Below, one piece after another: positions 52,894 through 59,926 of a DNA stretch of 64,000 nt. Numbering within the stretch: the first letter of the stretch is position 1; every line of letters starts with the position of its first letter. The DNA lies in NCBI GenBank assembly GCA_963802765.1, contig CAWDJZ010000006.1, forward strand, positions 124,001-188,000, in the 5' to 3' direction. A program made the translations under genes and the position numbers. Source of the DNA: Gaiellasilicea sp963802765. GTDB taxonomy: Bacteria > Actinomycetota > Thermoleophilia > Gaiellales > Gaiellaceae. The notes beneath the pieces were generated by a model. The model was not told the DNA's origin and made no database searches. It saw only the letters and a program-made list of their open reading frames with translations.

Positions 52894-53753
52894 CAGCCGG
52901 CCGCGGGCTTCCGCGCCATCGCCGCCAGCGCCTCCGCCCGTTCGAGCTCGGCGCGGGCACGTGCGGCCAGCAGGTCGTCGCGCACCGTCTCGAGCGCCTC
53001 GATCGCCTGCTCCTTCATCTCCGGCCCCACTGCATGTTGCGAGAACTTAGCCCGTTCGAAGAGGTCGGTCAGTCTTTGCGCCGCGGCGGGGCTGACCGCG
53101 AGCTCGGTGAGCATGCGGCGCAGGTACTCGAGCGGCGCCTCGGAGGGGCTGCGAGGCAGGCCATGGGCCGCGAGAACCCGCTCGAGGCGGGCATAGGCGG
53201 CGATGACCGCCCGGCGCGGGTCGGGCTCCGCCCGCAGGTCGTCGAGCGACTCGTCGACGGCGGCCGCGATCGCCGCGGAGAGGGGATTGCGTTGCCGCTC
53301 GCCCCGGGCGCGCCGCCGTGCCCGTCCGGACCACCACATCCCGAAGACCGCGACGCCGATCAGGGCGAGCGTCACCAGGACCGGGATCCAGGCGAACTCG
53401 GCCTCGTACGTCTCGCCCGTGGTTCCGGTGGGCGTGGTCACGTCGCCGGCCGGCGGGGGTGGAACGAGGGTCTCGGGGAGGCGAATCTCGTTGTTCGCGA
53501 CGTGGCGGGCGAACAGCATCGCGCCGAGCACCAGCAGGAGCGGCCCGACAAAGCCCCACCAGCCGCGTCGGCGTTCTCTCGACTCGCCGAGGCGGTAGCG
53601 CGCGACGTAGAGGGCGTACAGGAAGAGCACCCCGCCCGCGACCATCATGAGGATGTAGAGGCTGAACAGGATGTCCACCAGCGTCTCGGCGGGGCGACGG
53701 ATCCCGTCCCCACCCGCTGACGTCGACCCGCGCGCGGCGACCGCGACGAGCAC
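52893..53753 (-). CDS. DUF4129 domain membrane protein
   Basis: A protein of about 286 aa with two membrane helices (SLYILMMVAGGVLFLYALYV; LLLVLGAMLFARHVANNEIR) plus a third near residue 140, and a C-terminal DUF4129 domain (AVIAAYARLERVLAAHGLPR; PSEAPLEYLRRMLTELAVSP). DUF4129 proteins accompany MoxR/DUF58 systems. The start is uncertain: the GTG at 53753 cuts a hydrophobic stretch, while an ATG at 53823 would need a one-base indel. The gene diverges from folP. Confidence 0.78.
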   Translation of the reverse strand: MLVAVAARGSTSAGGDGIRRPAETLVDILFSLYILMMVAGGVLFLYALYVARYRLGESRERRRGWWGFVGPLLLVLGAMLFARHVANNEIRLPETLVPPPPAGDVTTPTGTTGETYEAEFAWIPVLVTLALIGVAVFGMWWSGRARRRARGERQRNPLSAAIAAAVDESLDDLRAEPDPRRAVIAAYARLERVLAAHGLPRSPSEAPLEYLRRMLTELAVSPAAAQRLTDLFERAKFSQHAVGPEMKEQAIEALETVRDDLLAARARAELERAEALAAMARKPAAG

Positions 53754-53827
53754 GACGGCGGTGAGGATTCCGAGCCCCGTCAGGAGCGCGGTACGAAGAC
53801 GCGACGGCCACTACTCTCCATCGCAGG

Positions 53828-54640
53828 GTGAGACGTGTACCGGTGGAGGAACGTTTGCGGAGGCCCGCCGTGATGGGGATCGTCAACGTGACACCGGACA
53901 GCTTCTCGGACGGCGGAATCCACCTCGACCCGGCGACCGCCGCCGCCGCGGCGCGCCGGATGATCGACGAGGGCGCCGCGATCGTCGACGTGGGGGGCGA
54001 GTCGACACGGCCCGGTTCCGAGGGTGTGTCGCTCGACGAGGAGCTGCGCCGCGTCGTGCCCGTCCTCGAGCGGCTCGAGGGGATGCCGCTCTCGATCGAC
54101 ACCGCCAAGGCCGAGGTCGCTCGGCGTGCGCTCGACCTCGGCGCCGAGCTCGTCAACGACATCACGGCGCTCCGCGGAGACCCGGAGCTCGCGGGCGTCG
54201 TCGCGGACGCGGGCGCATACGTCTGCCTGATGCACATGCAGGGCGAGCCCCGGACGATGCAGGCCGACCCGCGCTACGACGACGTCGCGGCGGACGTCAC
54301 GACCTTCCTGGAGGAGCGGCTCGCGTTCGCAGTCGCGGCGGGGATCCCGGAAGAGCACGTGTGCCTCGATCCCGGGATCGGCTTCGGCAAGACGCCTGCC
54401 CAGAACTTCGAGCTCGTGCGCCGGCTCGACGTCCTCGTCGCGCTCGGGCGGCCGGTGCTCGTCGGGCTGTCCCGCAAGAGCTCGCTCGGCAGGCTCTTCG
54501 ACGCCGAGGCCCGCACGGGCACGCTGGCCGCGTCGCTGGGAGCGGCCGTGGCCGCCTTCGAGCGCGGCGCGTCGATCTTCCGCGTCCACGACGTCCGGGA
54601 GCACGTCGAAGCTCTGACCGCAGCCGGGGCCGTCGCGTGA
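53828..54640 (+). CDS. folP: Dihydropteroate synthase
   Basis: FolP (270 aa) joins p-aminobenzoate to dihydropterin pyrophosphate in folate synthesis and is the sulfonamide target. Motifs are MGIVNVTPDSFSDGG, VDVGGESTRPGSEGVS, LSIDTAKAEVARRALDLGAE, DPGIGFGKTPAQNFELVR and VGLSRKSSLGRLF. The GTG at 53828 lies about 74 bp from the divergent DUF4129 start. The 3' end overlaps folB by 4 bp, so folP-folB-folK are co-translated. Confidence 0.95.
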   Translation: MRRVPVEERLRRPAVMGIVNVTPDSFSDGGIHLDPATAAAAARRMIDEGAAIVDVGGESTRPGSEGVSLDEELRRVVPVLERLEGMPLSIDTAKAEVARRALDLGAELVNDITALRGDPELAGVVADAGAYVCLMHMQGEPRTMQADPRYDDVAADVTTFLEERLAFAVAAGIPEEHVCLDPGIGFGKTPAQNFELVRRLDVLVALGRPVLVGLSRKSSLGRLFDAEARTGTLAASLGAAVAAFERGASIFRVHDVREHVEALTAAGAVA

Positions 54641-54981
54641 TCATTGAGCTCAACGGGATTTCGCTGCACGGTCATCACGGTGCACTCGACTGGGAGCGCG
54701 AGCACGGCCAGCGATTTCTCTTCGACGTCGAGCTCGAGGTCGGCGAGGCGGGGAGCTCCGACCGACTGGCCGACGCCGTCGACTACCGCGACGTCGTCGC
54801 CTGCGTCCGGGAGGTGTCGGACGCTCGCGCCTACCACCTGCTCGAGGGGCTCGCCACCGCTCTTGCCGACGAGTTGCTCTCGCGATTTCCCGTCGAGCGT
54901 CTCACGGTGCGGGTGCGCAAGCCCGGGGTCATCCTCGACCCGCCGGTCGAGTACGCGGCCGTCCGCGCATCGCGTCCGTGA
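54637..54981 (+). CDS. folB: Dihydroneopterin aldolase
   Basis: FolB (114 aa) converts dihydroneopterin to 6-hydroxymethyl-dihydropterin. It shows IIELNGISLHGHHGALDWER, FLFDVELEV, the central DAVDYRDVVACVREVSD and RLTVRVRKPGVIL motif. The GTG at 54637 overlaps the folP stop and its own stop overlaps the folK GTG, an all-overlapping operon. The product feeds folK directly. Confidence 0.94.
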   Translation: MIIELNGISLHGHHGALDWEREHGQRFLFDVELEVGEAGSSDRLADAVDYRDVVACVREVSDARAYHLLEGLATALADELLSRFPVERLTVRVRKPGVILDPPVEYAAVRASRP

Positions 54982-55418
54982 CCCGCGCCTACGTCGGCGT
55001 GGGCTCGAACCTGGGCGATCGGGAGGGAACGATCCGGACAGCGATCGACGCGCTTCCGGGCGTGGTCGCTGTCTCCGCGCTGCGGGAGACCGAGCCGGTG
55101 GGGCCGGTCGAGCAGCCACCATTCCTGAACGGGGCTGTCGCGCTGGAGACGGAGCTCTCGCCCCGGGAGCTCCTCGACGTGCTCCTCGCAGTCGAGCGCC
55201 GGCTCGGCCGCGAGCGCCGCGAGCGCTGGGGACCGCGCACGATCGACCTCGACCTGCTCCTCTACGGCGACAGGACCGTCGATGAGCCGGGCCTCTCGCT
55301 GCCGCACCCGCGCCTGCACGAACGCCGCTTTGCGCTCGAACCGCTGGCCGAGCTCGATCCAGAGCTACAGATCCCGGGCCGCGGCCGCGTGAAGACGCTG
55401 CTCGCGGAGCTACACTGA
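54978..55418 (+). CDS. folK: 6-hydroxymethyl-7,8-dihydropterin pyrophosphokinase
   Basis: FolK (146 aa) transfers pyrophosphate from ATP to the hydroxymethyl-pterin. The family motifs are YVGVGSNLGDREGTIRTAID, TEPVGPVEQPPFLNGAVALE, ERWGPRTIDLDLLLYGD and LPHPRLHERRFALEPLAEL. The start is the GTG at 54978, overlapping folB. The stop at 55416-55418 is four bases before palindrome C. Confidence 0.94.
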   Translation: MTRAYVGVGSNLGDREGTIRTAIDALPGVVAVSALRETEPVGPVEQPPFLNGAVALETELSPRELLDVLLAVERRLGRERRERWGPRTIDLDLLLYGDRTVDEPGLSLPHPRLHERRFALEPLAELDPELQIPGRGRVKTLLAELH

Positions 55419-55422
55419 TCCG

Positions 55423-55584
55423 GTGGCTCTCCCAGCGATAGTTAGGGCGGCTCTGCCGCGCGATCTGCGGCGCGCTGCGGCGTCCTCAGTCGCGCCAAGG
55501 CAGACCAGCCTTGGCGCTCCCTGCGTCCTTGCATCGCTTGCAGCTCCCACGGCAGAGCCGCGAAACCATCACCGGGAGAGCCAC
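55423..55584 (+). repeat. Long-hairpin intergenic element, copy C (folK/DUF2469)
   Basis: The clearest of the four. Outer arms GTGGCTCTCCC (55423-55433) and GGGAGAGCCAC (55574-55584) pair perfectly. So do CGGCTCTGCCG (55448-55458) and CGGCAGAGCCG (55550-55560), and the apical stem GCGCCAAGGC/GCCTTGGCGC (55492-55501, 55508-55517). The blocks CGTCCTCAGTCGCGCC (55481-55496) and CGCTCCCTGCGTCCT (55515-55529) are identical to copies A and B. The GGGAG ribosome-binding site for the next gene lies in the right arm. Confidence 0.88.
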
Positions 55585-55586
55585 TA

Positions 55587-55955
55587 GTGTCACACCTCGA
55601 CGATCTCGACGAGTTCGAGGCGGAGCTCGAGCTCGCGCTGAAGCGCGAGTACACGGCGGTCTTCGGCCTCTTCCGGTACTGCATCCTCACCGCCGACGCG
55701 ACGTACCTCTGCAACAAGCTCGATCTCCAGGTCTCACCGCAGGCGAGCTATCCGTTCTTCCACGTCCGGATGGAGGACGTCTGGGTCTGGGACAAGAACC
55801 GGCCGACCCGGATCATCCCGCGCGCTGAGGTCTACACGTCGAGCGACGTCACCGTCGAGGAGCTGCGCGGCGAGAACGACGACCCGAAGCTGACCGCCGA
55901 GGCGCTCGCAGAGCGGCTCGGCGAGCGCCTGCATCTGGACGACGACACGCCCTAG
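55587..55955 (+). CDS. DUF2469 family protein
   Basis: A 122-aa acidic protein of the actinobacterial DUF2469 family. The pattern is LDEFEAELELALKREYTAVF, GLFRYCILTADATYLCNKLD, YPFFHVRMEDVWVWDKNRP (the conserved tryptophan pair) and RAEVYTSSDVTVEELRGEN. Elsewhere the gene is found near rnhB; here it lies between folK and coaX. The function is unknown. The GTG at 55587 is preceded at eight bases by GGGAG in the arm of palindrome C. Confidence 0.8.
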   Translation: MSHLDDLDEFEAELELALKREYTAVFGLFRYCILTADATYLCNKLDLQVSPQASYPFFHVRMEDVWVWDKNRPTRIIPRAEVYTSSDVTVEELRGENDDPKLTAEALAERLGERLHLDDDTP

Positions 55956-55962
55956 AGGCGCC

Positions 55963-56727
55963 ATGCTCCTGGCCGTCGACGTCGGGAACACCCAGACCGT
56001 CCTGGGCTTGTTCGAAGGCGAACGGCTCGCTGACAGCTTCCGGCTCGCGACCGATCGCAGCCGTACGGGCGACGAGCTCGGAGTGACGCTCGCGGCGCTC
56101 TTCGAGCTCGAGGACGTCGACGGCATCTGCCTCTCGACGACGGTGCCGGCGCTCCAGCGCGAGTGGGAGCGGGTCGCGGAGCGCTGGGCGCATGCGCCGC
56201 TCCTGACGGTGGGCCCGGGCGTCAAGACGGGCATCCCGATCCGCTACGACGATCCCCGCGAGGTCGGCCCTGACCGGATCGTGAATGCGGTCGCCGCGAA
56301 CGAGCGCTACGGGGCGCCGTGCATCGTCGTCGACTTCGGCACCTCGACCAACTTCGACATCGTCGCAGCAACAGGGAAAGACGGGGATGGGGAGTACGTC
56401 GGCGGCGTGCTCGCGCCGGGGATCGAGATCTCCATGGACGCGCTCTTCGCCCGCGCCGCGCGACTCGTCAAGGTGGATTTCGCCGCGCCCGCCACCGTGA
56501 TCGGCAAGACGACCGTCGGTGGCCTCCAGTCGGGCCTCGTCTACGGCTTCGCCGGCCAGGTGGACGGGATCGTCGAGCGCATCCGCGAGGAGCTCGGCGT
56601 GGCTGCCCAGACCGTCGCAACGGGAGGCCTCGCAGAGCTGATCGCCGCGCACGCGCGCACGCTCGACCGCGTCGACCCGCACCTCACCCTCGAGGGGCTG
56701 CGGATCGTCTGGTCGCGGAACGCCTAG
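55963..56727 (+). CDS. coaX: Type III pantothenate kinase
   Basis: CoaX (254 aa) phosphorylates pantothenate in the first step of coenzyme A synthesis. Family motifs are LLAVDVGNTQTVLGLFEGE (P-loop-like), LSTTVPALQREW, VGPDRIVNAVAANERYG, CIVVDFGTSTNFDIVAATGK and GGVLAPGIEISMDALFARAA. The ATG follows the DUF2469 stop by 7 bp, with GAGG upstream. CoA supply suits the acyl-CoA genes seen in the region. Confidence 0.95.
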   Translation: MLLAVDVGNTQTVLGLFEGERLADSFRLATDRSRTGDELGVTLAALFELEDVDGICLSTTVPALQREWERVAERWAHAPLLTVGPGVKTGIPIRYDDPREVGPDRIVNAVAANERYGAPCIVVDFGTSTNFDIVAATGKDGDGEYVGGVLAPGIEISMDALFARAARLVKVDFAAPATVIGKTTVGGLQSGLVYGFAGQVDGIVERIREELGVAAQTVATGGLAELIAAHARTLDRVDPHLTLEGLRIVWSRNA

Positions 56728-56738
56728 TTTTTGCGCAA

Positions 56739-56805
56739 GGTCGGGATCCGCAGAAGCGGATCCCGACCGCGCGAAGATCCCTGAAGGCGTCCGCTTCGCG
56801 GCCGC
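56739..56805 (+). repeat. Hairpin element, second family, copy 3 (coaX/dusB convergent gap)
   Basis: A perfect 13-bp stem GGTCGGGATCCGC/GCGGATCCCGACC (56739-56751, 56756-56768, loop AGAA) is followed by AAGATCCCTGAAGGCG and a second hairpin GCGTCCGC/GCGGCCGC. The outer stem sequence differs from copy 2 while the inner ATCCGC/GCGGAT core is shared. A TTTTT run lies 8 bases before the first stem, on the side away from a coaX terminator. Confidence 0.7.
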
Positions 56806-56818
56806 ACTACCTCGATGC

Positions 56819-57874
56819 TCAGCCTCCGCCGTAAATGCTGATCGGAAGGTCGAGCAGCACCTCGTCGCCCGTGGGCAGCTCCGCCTCCAGCTCCTCGAGC
56901 AGCGCGAGCGCGCCCGGGGCCGCGGCGATCAACCGGCGCTCGACCTCCTCGGTGGAGCCCAGCACGACCAGCTCCTGCTTGAACGGGCGCGGGAAGCGGC
57001 CGCGGCCGAGATACCAGCCGTAGAACTTCTTCAGGAAGCCGGACGCGCGCCGCTCGCCGAGCTCGCGCACCGTCTCGCGGATGAAGAGGACGAGCTCGGC
57101 GACGACCTCCTCCCGCGTCGGCGGCGCAGCGCCGTCGACGATCTCCCGCAGCGCCCATGGATTCCCCTGGGCGCCGCGGCCGACCATCACGGCTGCGGCT
57201 CCGGTCGTGGCCAGCACCGACTGCGCTTTCGCGCGCGAGGTGACGTCGCCGGAGGCGACCACCGGCACGTCGACGAGCGAGACCAGCTCGGCCGTGAGGG
57301 CATGCTCGGCGGTGCCGGTGTACATCTGCTGGGCCGAGCGAGGGTGGAGAGTCAGCGTCGCCGCCCCGACCTCGACGAGCTTTGGGCCGATCTCGAGGCA
57401 CGTGCGAGAGCCGTCCCGGAGGCCGCGGCGCATCTTGACGCTGACCGGCACGTCGACCGCGGCGGCGACGGACTCCACGATTGCGCAGGCCCGGGCTTCG
57501 TCGTCCAGTAGCGTCGCGCCTGCGCCGGTCTTCGTCACCTTGCGGACGGGGCAGCCGAAGTTGATGTCGACCAGGTCGGCGCCGGCGGCCTCGACCATGC
57601 GCGCCGCCTCCGCCATCGCGCGGGGCTCGGAGCCGAAGATCTGGATCGCGAGCGGGTGTTCGTCGGCCGCGACCCGGAGGTAGCCGAGCGTCCGCTCGTT
57701 CCGGTGCTCGATCCCGGCGCAGCTGACCATCTCGGAGCAGACGAGCCCCGCTCCGAAGCGGCGTCCCTGGCGGCGAAACGCCTGCACGCTGACGCCCGCC
57801 ATCGGTGCGAGGACGAGGCGGGTCGGGATCTCGACGTCGCGGATCCACCAGCTTTCGCGGAGGTCGACGGACAT
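56819..57874 (-). CDS. dusB: tRNA-dihydrouridine synthase
   Basis: A 351-aa flavin enzyme that reduces uridines in the tRNA D-arm. The family motifs are LVLAPMAGVSVQAFRR, GAGLVCSEMVSC, INFGCPVRKVTKTGAGATLL (catalytic cysteine), LTLHPRSAQQMYTGTAEH and VMVGRGAQGNPWALREI. The ATG at 57874 is chosen because the family start MSVDLRESWWI-like sequence begins there. A TACCAT hexamer lies 14 bases before the ATG, so the mRNA may be nearly leaderless. Confidence 0.92.
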   Translation of the reverse strand: MSVDLRESWWIRDVEIPTRLVLAPMAGVSVQAFRRQGRRFGAGLVCSEMVSCAGIEHRNERTLGYLRVAADEHPLAIQIFGSEPRAMAEAARMVEAAGADLVDINFGCPVRKVTKTGAGATLLDDEARACAIVESVAAAVDVPVSVKMRRGLRDGSRTCLEIGPKLVEVGAATLTLHPRSAQQMYTGTAEHALTAELVSLVDVPVVASGDVTSRAKAQSVLATTGAAAVMVGRGAQGNPWALREIVDGAAPPTREEVVAELVLFIRETVRELGERRASGFLKKFYGWYLGRGRFPRPFKQELVVLGSTEEVERRLIAAAPGALALLEELEAELPTGDEVLLDLPISIYGGG

Positions 57875-57884
57875 GTTTCGGAAT

Positions 57885-57930
57885 GGTAGTTGGAGGTATT
57901 GACCTCGTCCGGGACCGGCGCTACCATTCC
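57885..57930. promoter_or_regulatory. Divergent promoter with inverted repeat (dusB and greA-lysS)
   Basis: GGAATGGTAG (57885-57894) and CTACCATTCC (57921-57930) are perfect inverted repeats. On the plus strand TTGACC (57899-57904), a 17-bp spacer and TACCAT (57922-57927) form a promoter for the fused gene. The mirror TACCAT on the minus strand (57893-57888) serves dusB. Each -10 lies within one arm, so one protein could act on both. Confidence 0.6.
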
Positions 57931-57978
57931 GGCCCGCGTCGGCGCAGTTCGCCGGCCTTTTCATTGGAAGGGAGTTAG

Positions 57979-59805
57979 GTGAAGGACGTCATCCTCACGC
58001 AGGAGGGCTACGAGAAGCTGAAGGCGGAGATCGAGCATCTCTCGACGGACAAGCGTCGCGAGGTCGCTGATCGCATCCGCACCGCCCGCGAGTTCGGCGA
58101 CATCACCGAGAACGCGGAGTACGACGACGCGAAGAACGAGCAGGCGATGCTCGAGCACAAGATCGCGCAGCTCGAGGAGCGTCTCACGCACGCGCGCGTG
58201 ATCGAGACCGGCAAGGTCGACACCAGCGTCGTCTCGGTGGGGGCGAAGGTCAAGCTCCGGGACGTCGACGCCAAGCGCACGGACGAGTACTTCATCGTCG
58301 GCTCCGCGGAGGCGAACCCCTCCGAGCTCAAGCTCTCCAACGAGTCGCCCGTGGGCAGGGCGATCATCGGCAAGAAAAAGGGCGAGACCGTCGAGGTCAG
58401 CACGCCCCGAGGATCGCTCAAGTACAAGATCCTCGATCATCAAAGCCGCGTAGGCTTCCGAGCCATGCTGCCGAAGCGCTTTCCCGACCGGGACGAGATC
58501 GCCGCGGTCCGGGCGAGCGCCGAGGCGCTCGAGTCGGGCGCGACGGACGAGGCACAGCAGTTCCGAATCGCCGGGCGCGTGATGGCGCGCCGCGAGATGG
58601 GGAAGATCACCTTTCTCGACCTGGTCGACCGCAGCGGGCGGCTCCAGCTGATCGCCGCCAAGGTGGATGTCGACCTGGGCGACATCGTCGGCGTGTCGGG
58701 CCACCCGGCGAAGTCGCGGCGGGGCGAGCCGTCGCTGCAGGTGACCGAGCTCGAGCTGCTCGCGAAGAACCGTGCCCCACTGCCCGACACTTTCCATGGA
58801 CTCACCGACGTGGAGCTGCGCTACCGCAAGCGCTACCTCGATCTGCTCATGAACGAGGAAACGCGCGCCGACTTCCTGCTCCGCAGCAGGATCGTCGCCG
58901 CGATCCGCCGGCACCTCGACGCGGAGGGCTTCGTCGAGGTGGAAACGCCCGTGCTCCAGCCGCGCTACGGCGGCGCGTTCGCCGAGCCTTTCGTCACGCG
59001 CTGGAACTACCTCGAGCAGGACTTCTATCTCCGGATCGCAACCGAGCTCTACCTCAAGCGGCTCATCGTCGGCGGCCTCGAGCGCGTCTACGAGCTCGGC
59101 AAGGACTTCCGCAACGAGGGCATCTCGTACAAGCACTCGAACGAGTTCACGATGCTCGAGTGGTACGAGGCCTACGCCGACTACCGCGACACGATGGCGC
59201 GGATGGAGCGGTTGCTGGAGTCGGTCGCGCTGGAGGTGACCGGGACGACGAAGACCACCTTTCGCGGTCACGAGCTGGATCTCGCCGCGCCCTGGAAGCG
59301 GGTTCGCTTCACGGACGCGCTCGCCGACCACGGCCTCTGGATTCGGGACGAGGCGGGCCTGCGGGCGGCGCTGGACGAGCGCGGCGTCGACACGAAGGCG
59401 GACAAAGACTGGGCCCAGCTGGTCGACCACGCGTTCAGCTTCTACGTCGAGCCGGGGCTGATCGAGCCGACGATCGTGCACGACTACCCGATCGAGATCT
59501 CGCCGTTCGCCCGCACGACCGAGGGCGACGAGACGCTGACTGAGCGGTTCGAGTATTTCGCCGGCGGGATGGAGCTCGGCAACGCGTTCACCGAGATCAA
59601 CGACTCGGAGGAGCAGCGAGAGCGGTTCCTGACCCAGTCGAAGCAGGTGGAGGGCGAGCAGGAGGACCCCGACTACGTCGAGGCGCTCTCCTACGGCATG
59701 CCGCCGACCGGCGGGCTCGGGCTCGGAATCGACCGGCTGGCGATGCTGCTGACCGGCCGGGAGACGATTCGCGACGTGATCCTCTTTCCCGCGCTGCGCA
59801 GCTGA
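57979..59805 (+). CDS. Fused transcript-cleavage factor GreA and lysyl-tRNA synthetase
   Basis: A 608-aa reading frame with two complete enzymes. Residues 1-155 are GreA: MKDVILTQEGYEKLKAEIEH, the acidic tip TAREFGDITENAEYDDAKNE and a C-terminal NESPVGRAIIGKKKGE domain. From about residue 162 it is class II LysRS: OB-fold anticodon domain, motif 1 (YLDLLMNEETRADFLLRSRI), motif 2 (GLERVYELGKDFRNEGISYK) and motif 3 (GGLGLGIDRLAMLLTGRETI). No stop separates the parts. A one-base change near 58437-58455 would restore a GreA end (ILDIKAA then TAG), with LysRS starting at the ATG at about 58464. The fusion therefore needs confirmation. RBS GGAAGGGAG precedes the GTG start. Confidence 0.85.
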   Translation: MKDVILTQEGYEKLKAEIEHLSTDKRREVADRIRTAREFGDITENAEYDDAKNEQAMLEHKIAQLEERLTHARVIETGKVDTSVVSVGAKVKLRDVDAKRTDEYFIVGSAEANPSELKLSNESPVGRAIIGKKKGETVEVSTPRGSLKYKILDHQSRVGFRAMLPKRFPDRDEIAAVRASAEALESGATDEAQQFRIAGRVMARREMGKITFLDLVDRSGRLQLIAAKVDVDLGDIVGVSGHPAKSRRGEPSLQVTELELLAKNRAPLPDTFHGLTDVELRYRKRYLDLLMNEETRADFLLRSRIVAAIRRHLDAEGFVEVETPVLQPRYGGAFAEPFVTRWNYLEQDFYLRIATELYLKRLIVGGLERVYELGKDFRNEGISYKHSNEFTMLEWYEAYADYRDTMARMERLLESVALEVTGTTKTTFRGHELDLAAPWKRVRFTDALADHGLWIRDEAGLRAALDERGVDTKADKDWAQLVDHAFSFYVEPGLIEPTIVHDYPIEISPFARTTEGDETLTERFEYFAGGMELGNAFTEINDSEEQRERFLTQSKQVEGEQEDPDYVEALSYGMPPTGGLGLGIDRLAMLLTGRETIRDVILFPALRS

Positions 59806-59871
59806 CACCGGCTGCGCGCCCTGTTCGGGATCCGCGCAGGCGTCCTATACCATGGTGCTCAGACCTTCGAC

Positions 59872-59918
59872 CCGGAGGCCGGATGAGCTGACCTCCGGAG
59901 ACCACGGTGGAAGGAGGG
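59872..59918 (+). promoter_or_regulatory. Alternative hairpins in the clpC leader
   Basis: CCGGAGG (59872-59878) is fully complementary to CCTCCGG (59892-59898). The same CCTCC can instead pair with the clpC ribosome-binding GGAGG (59913-59917), extended by GAC/GTC pairs. The two pairings exclude each other, as in an on/off switch or a thermometer. Confidence 0.45.
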
Positions 59919-59926
59919 TCGACAGG

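Noticed and set aside
59806..59871. ClgR or CIRCE operator before clpC
   Set aside because: GTTCGGGATCCGCG looked similar to a ClgR site but fails the required CGC/GCG spacing; no CIRCE repeat is present.
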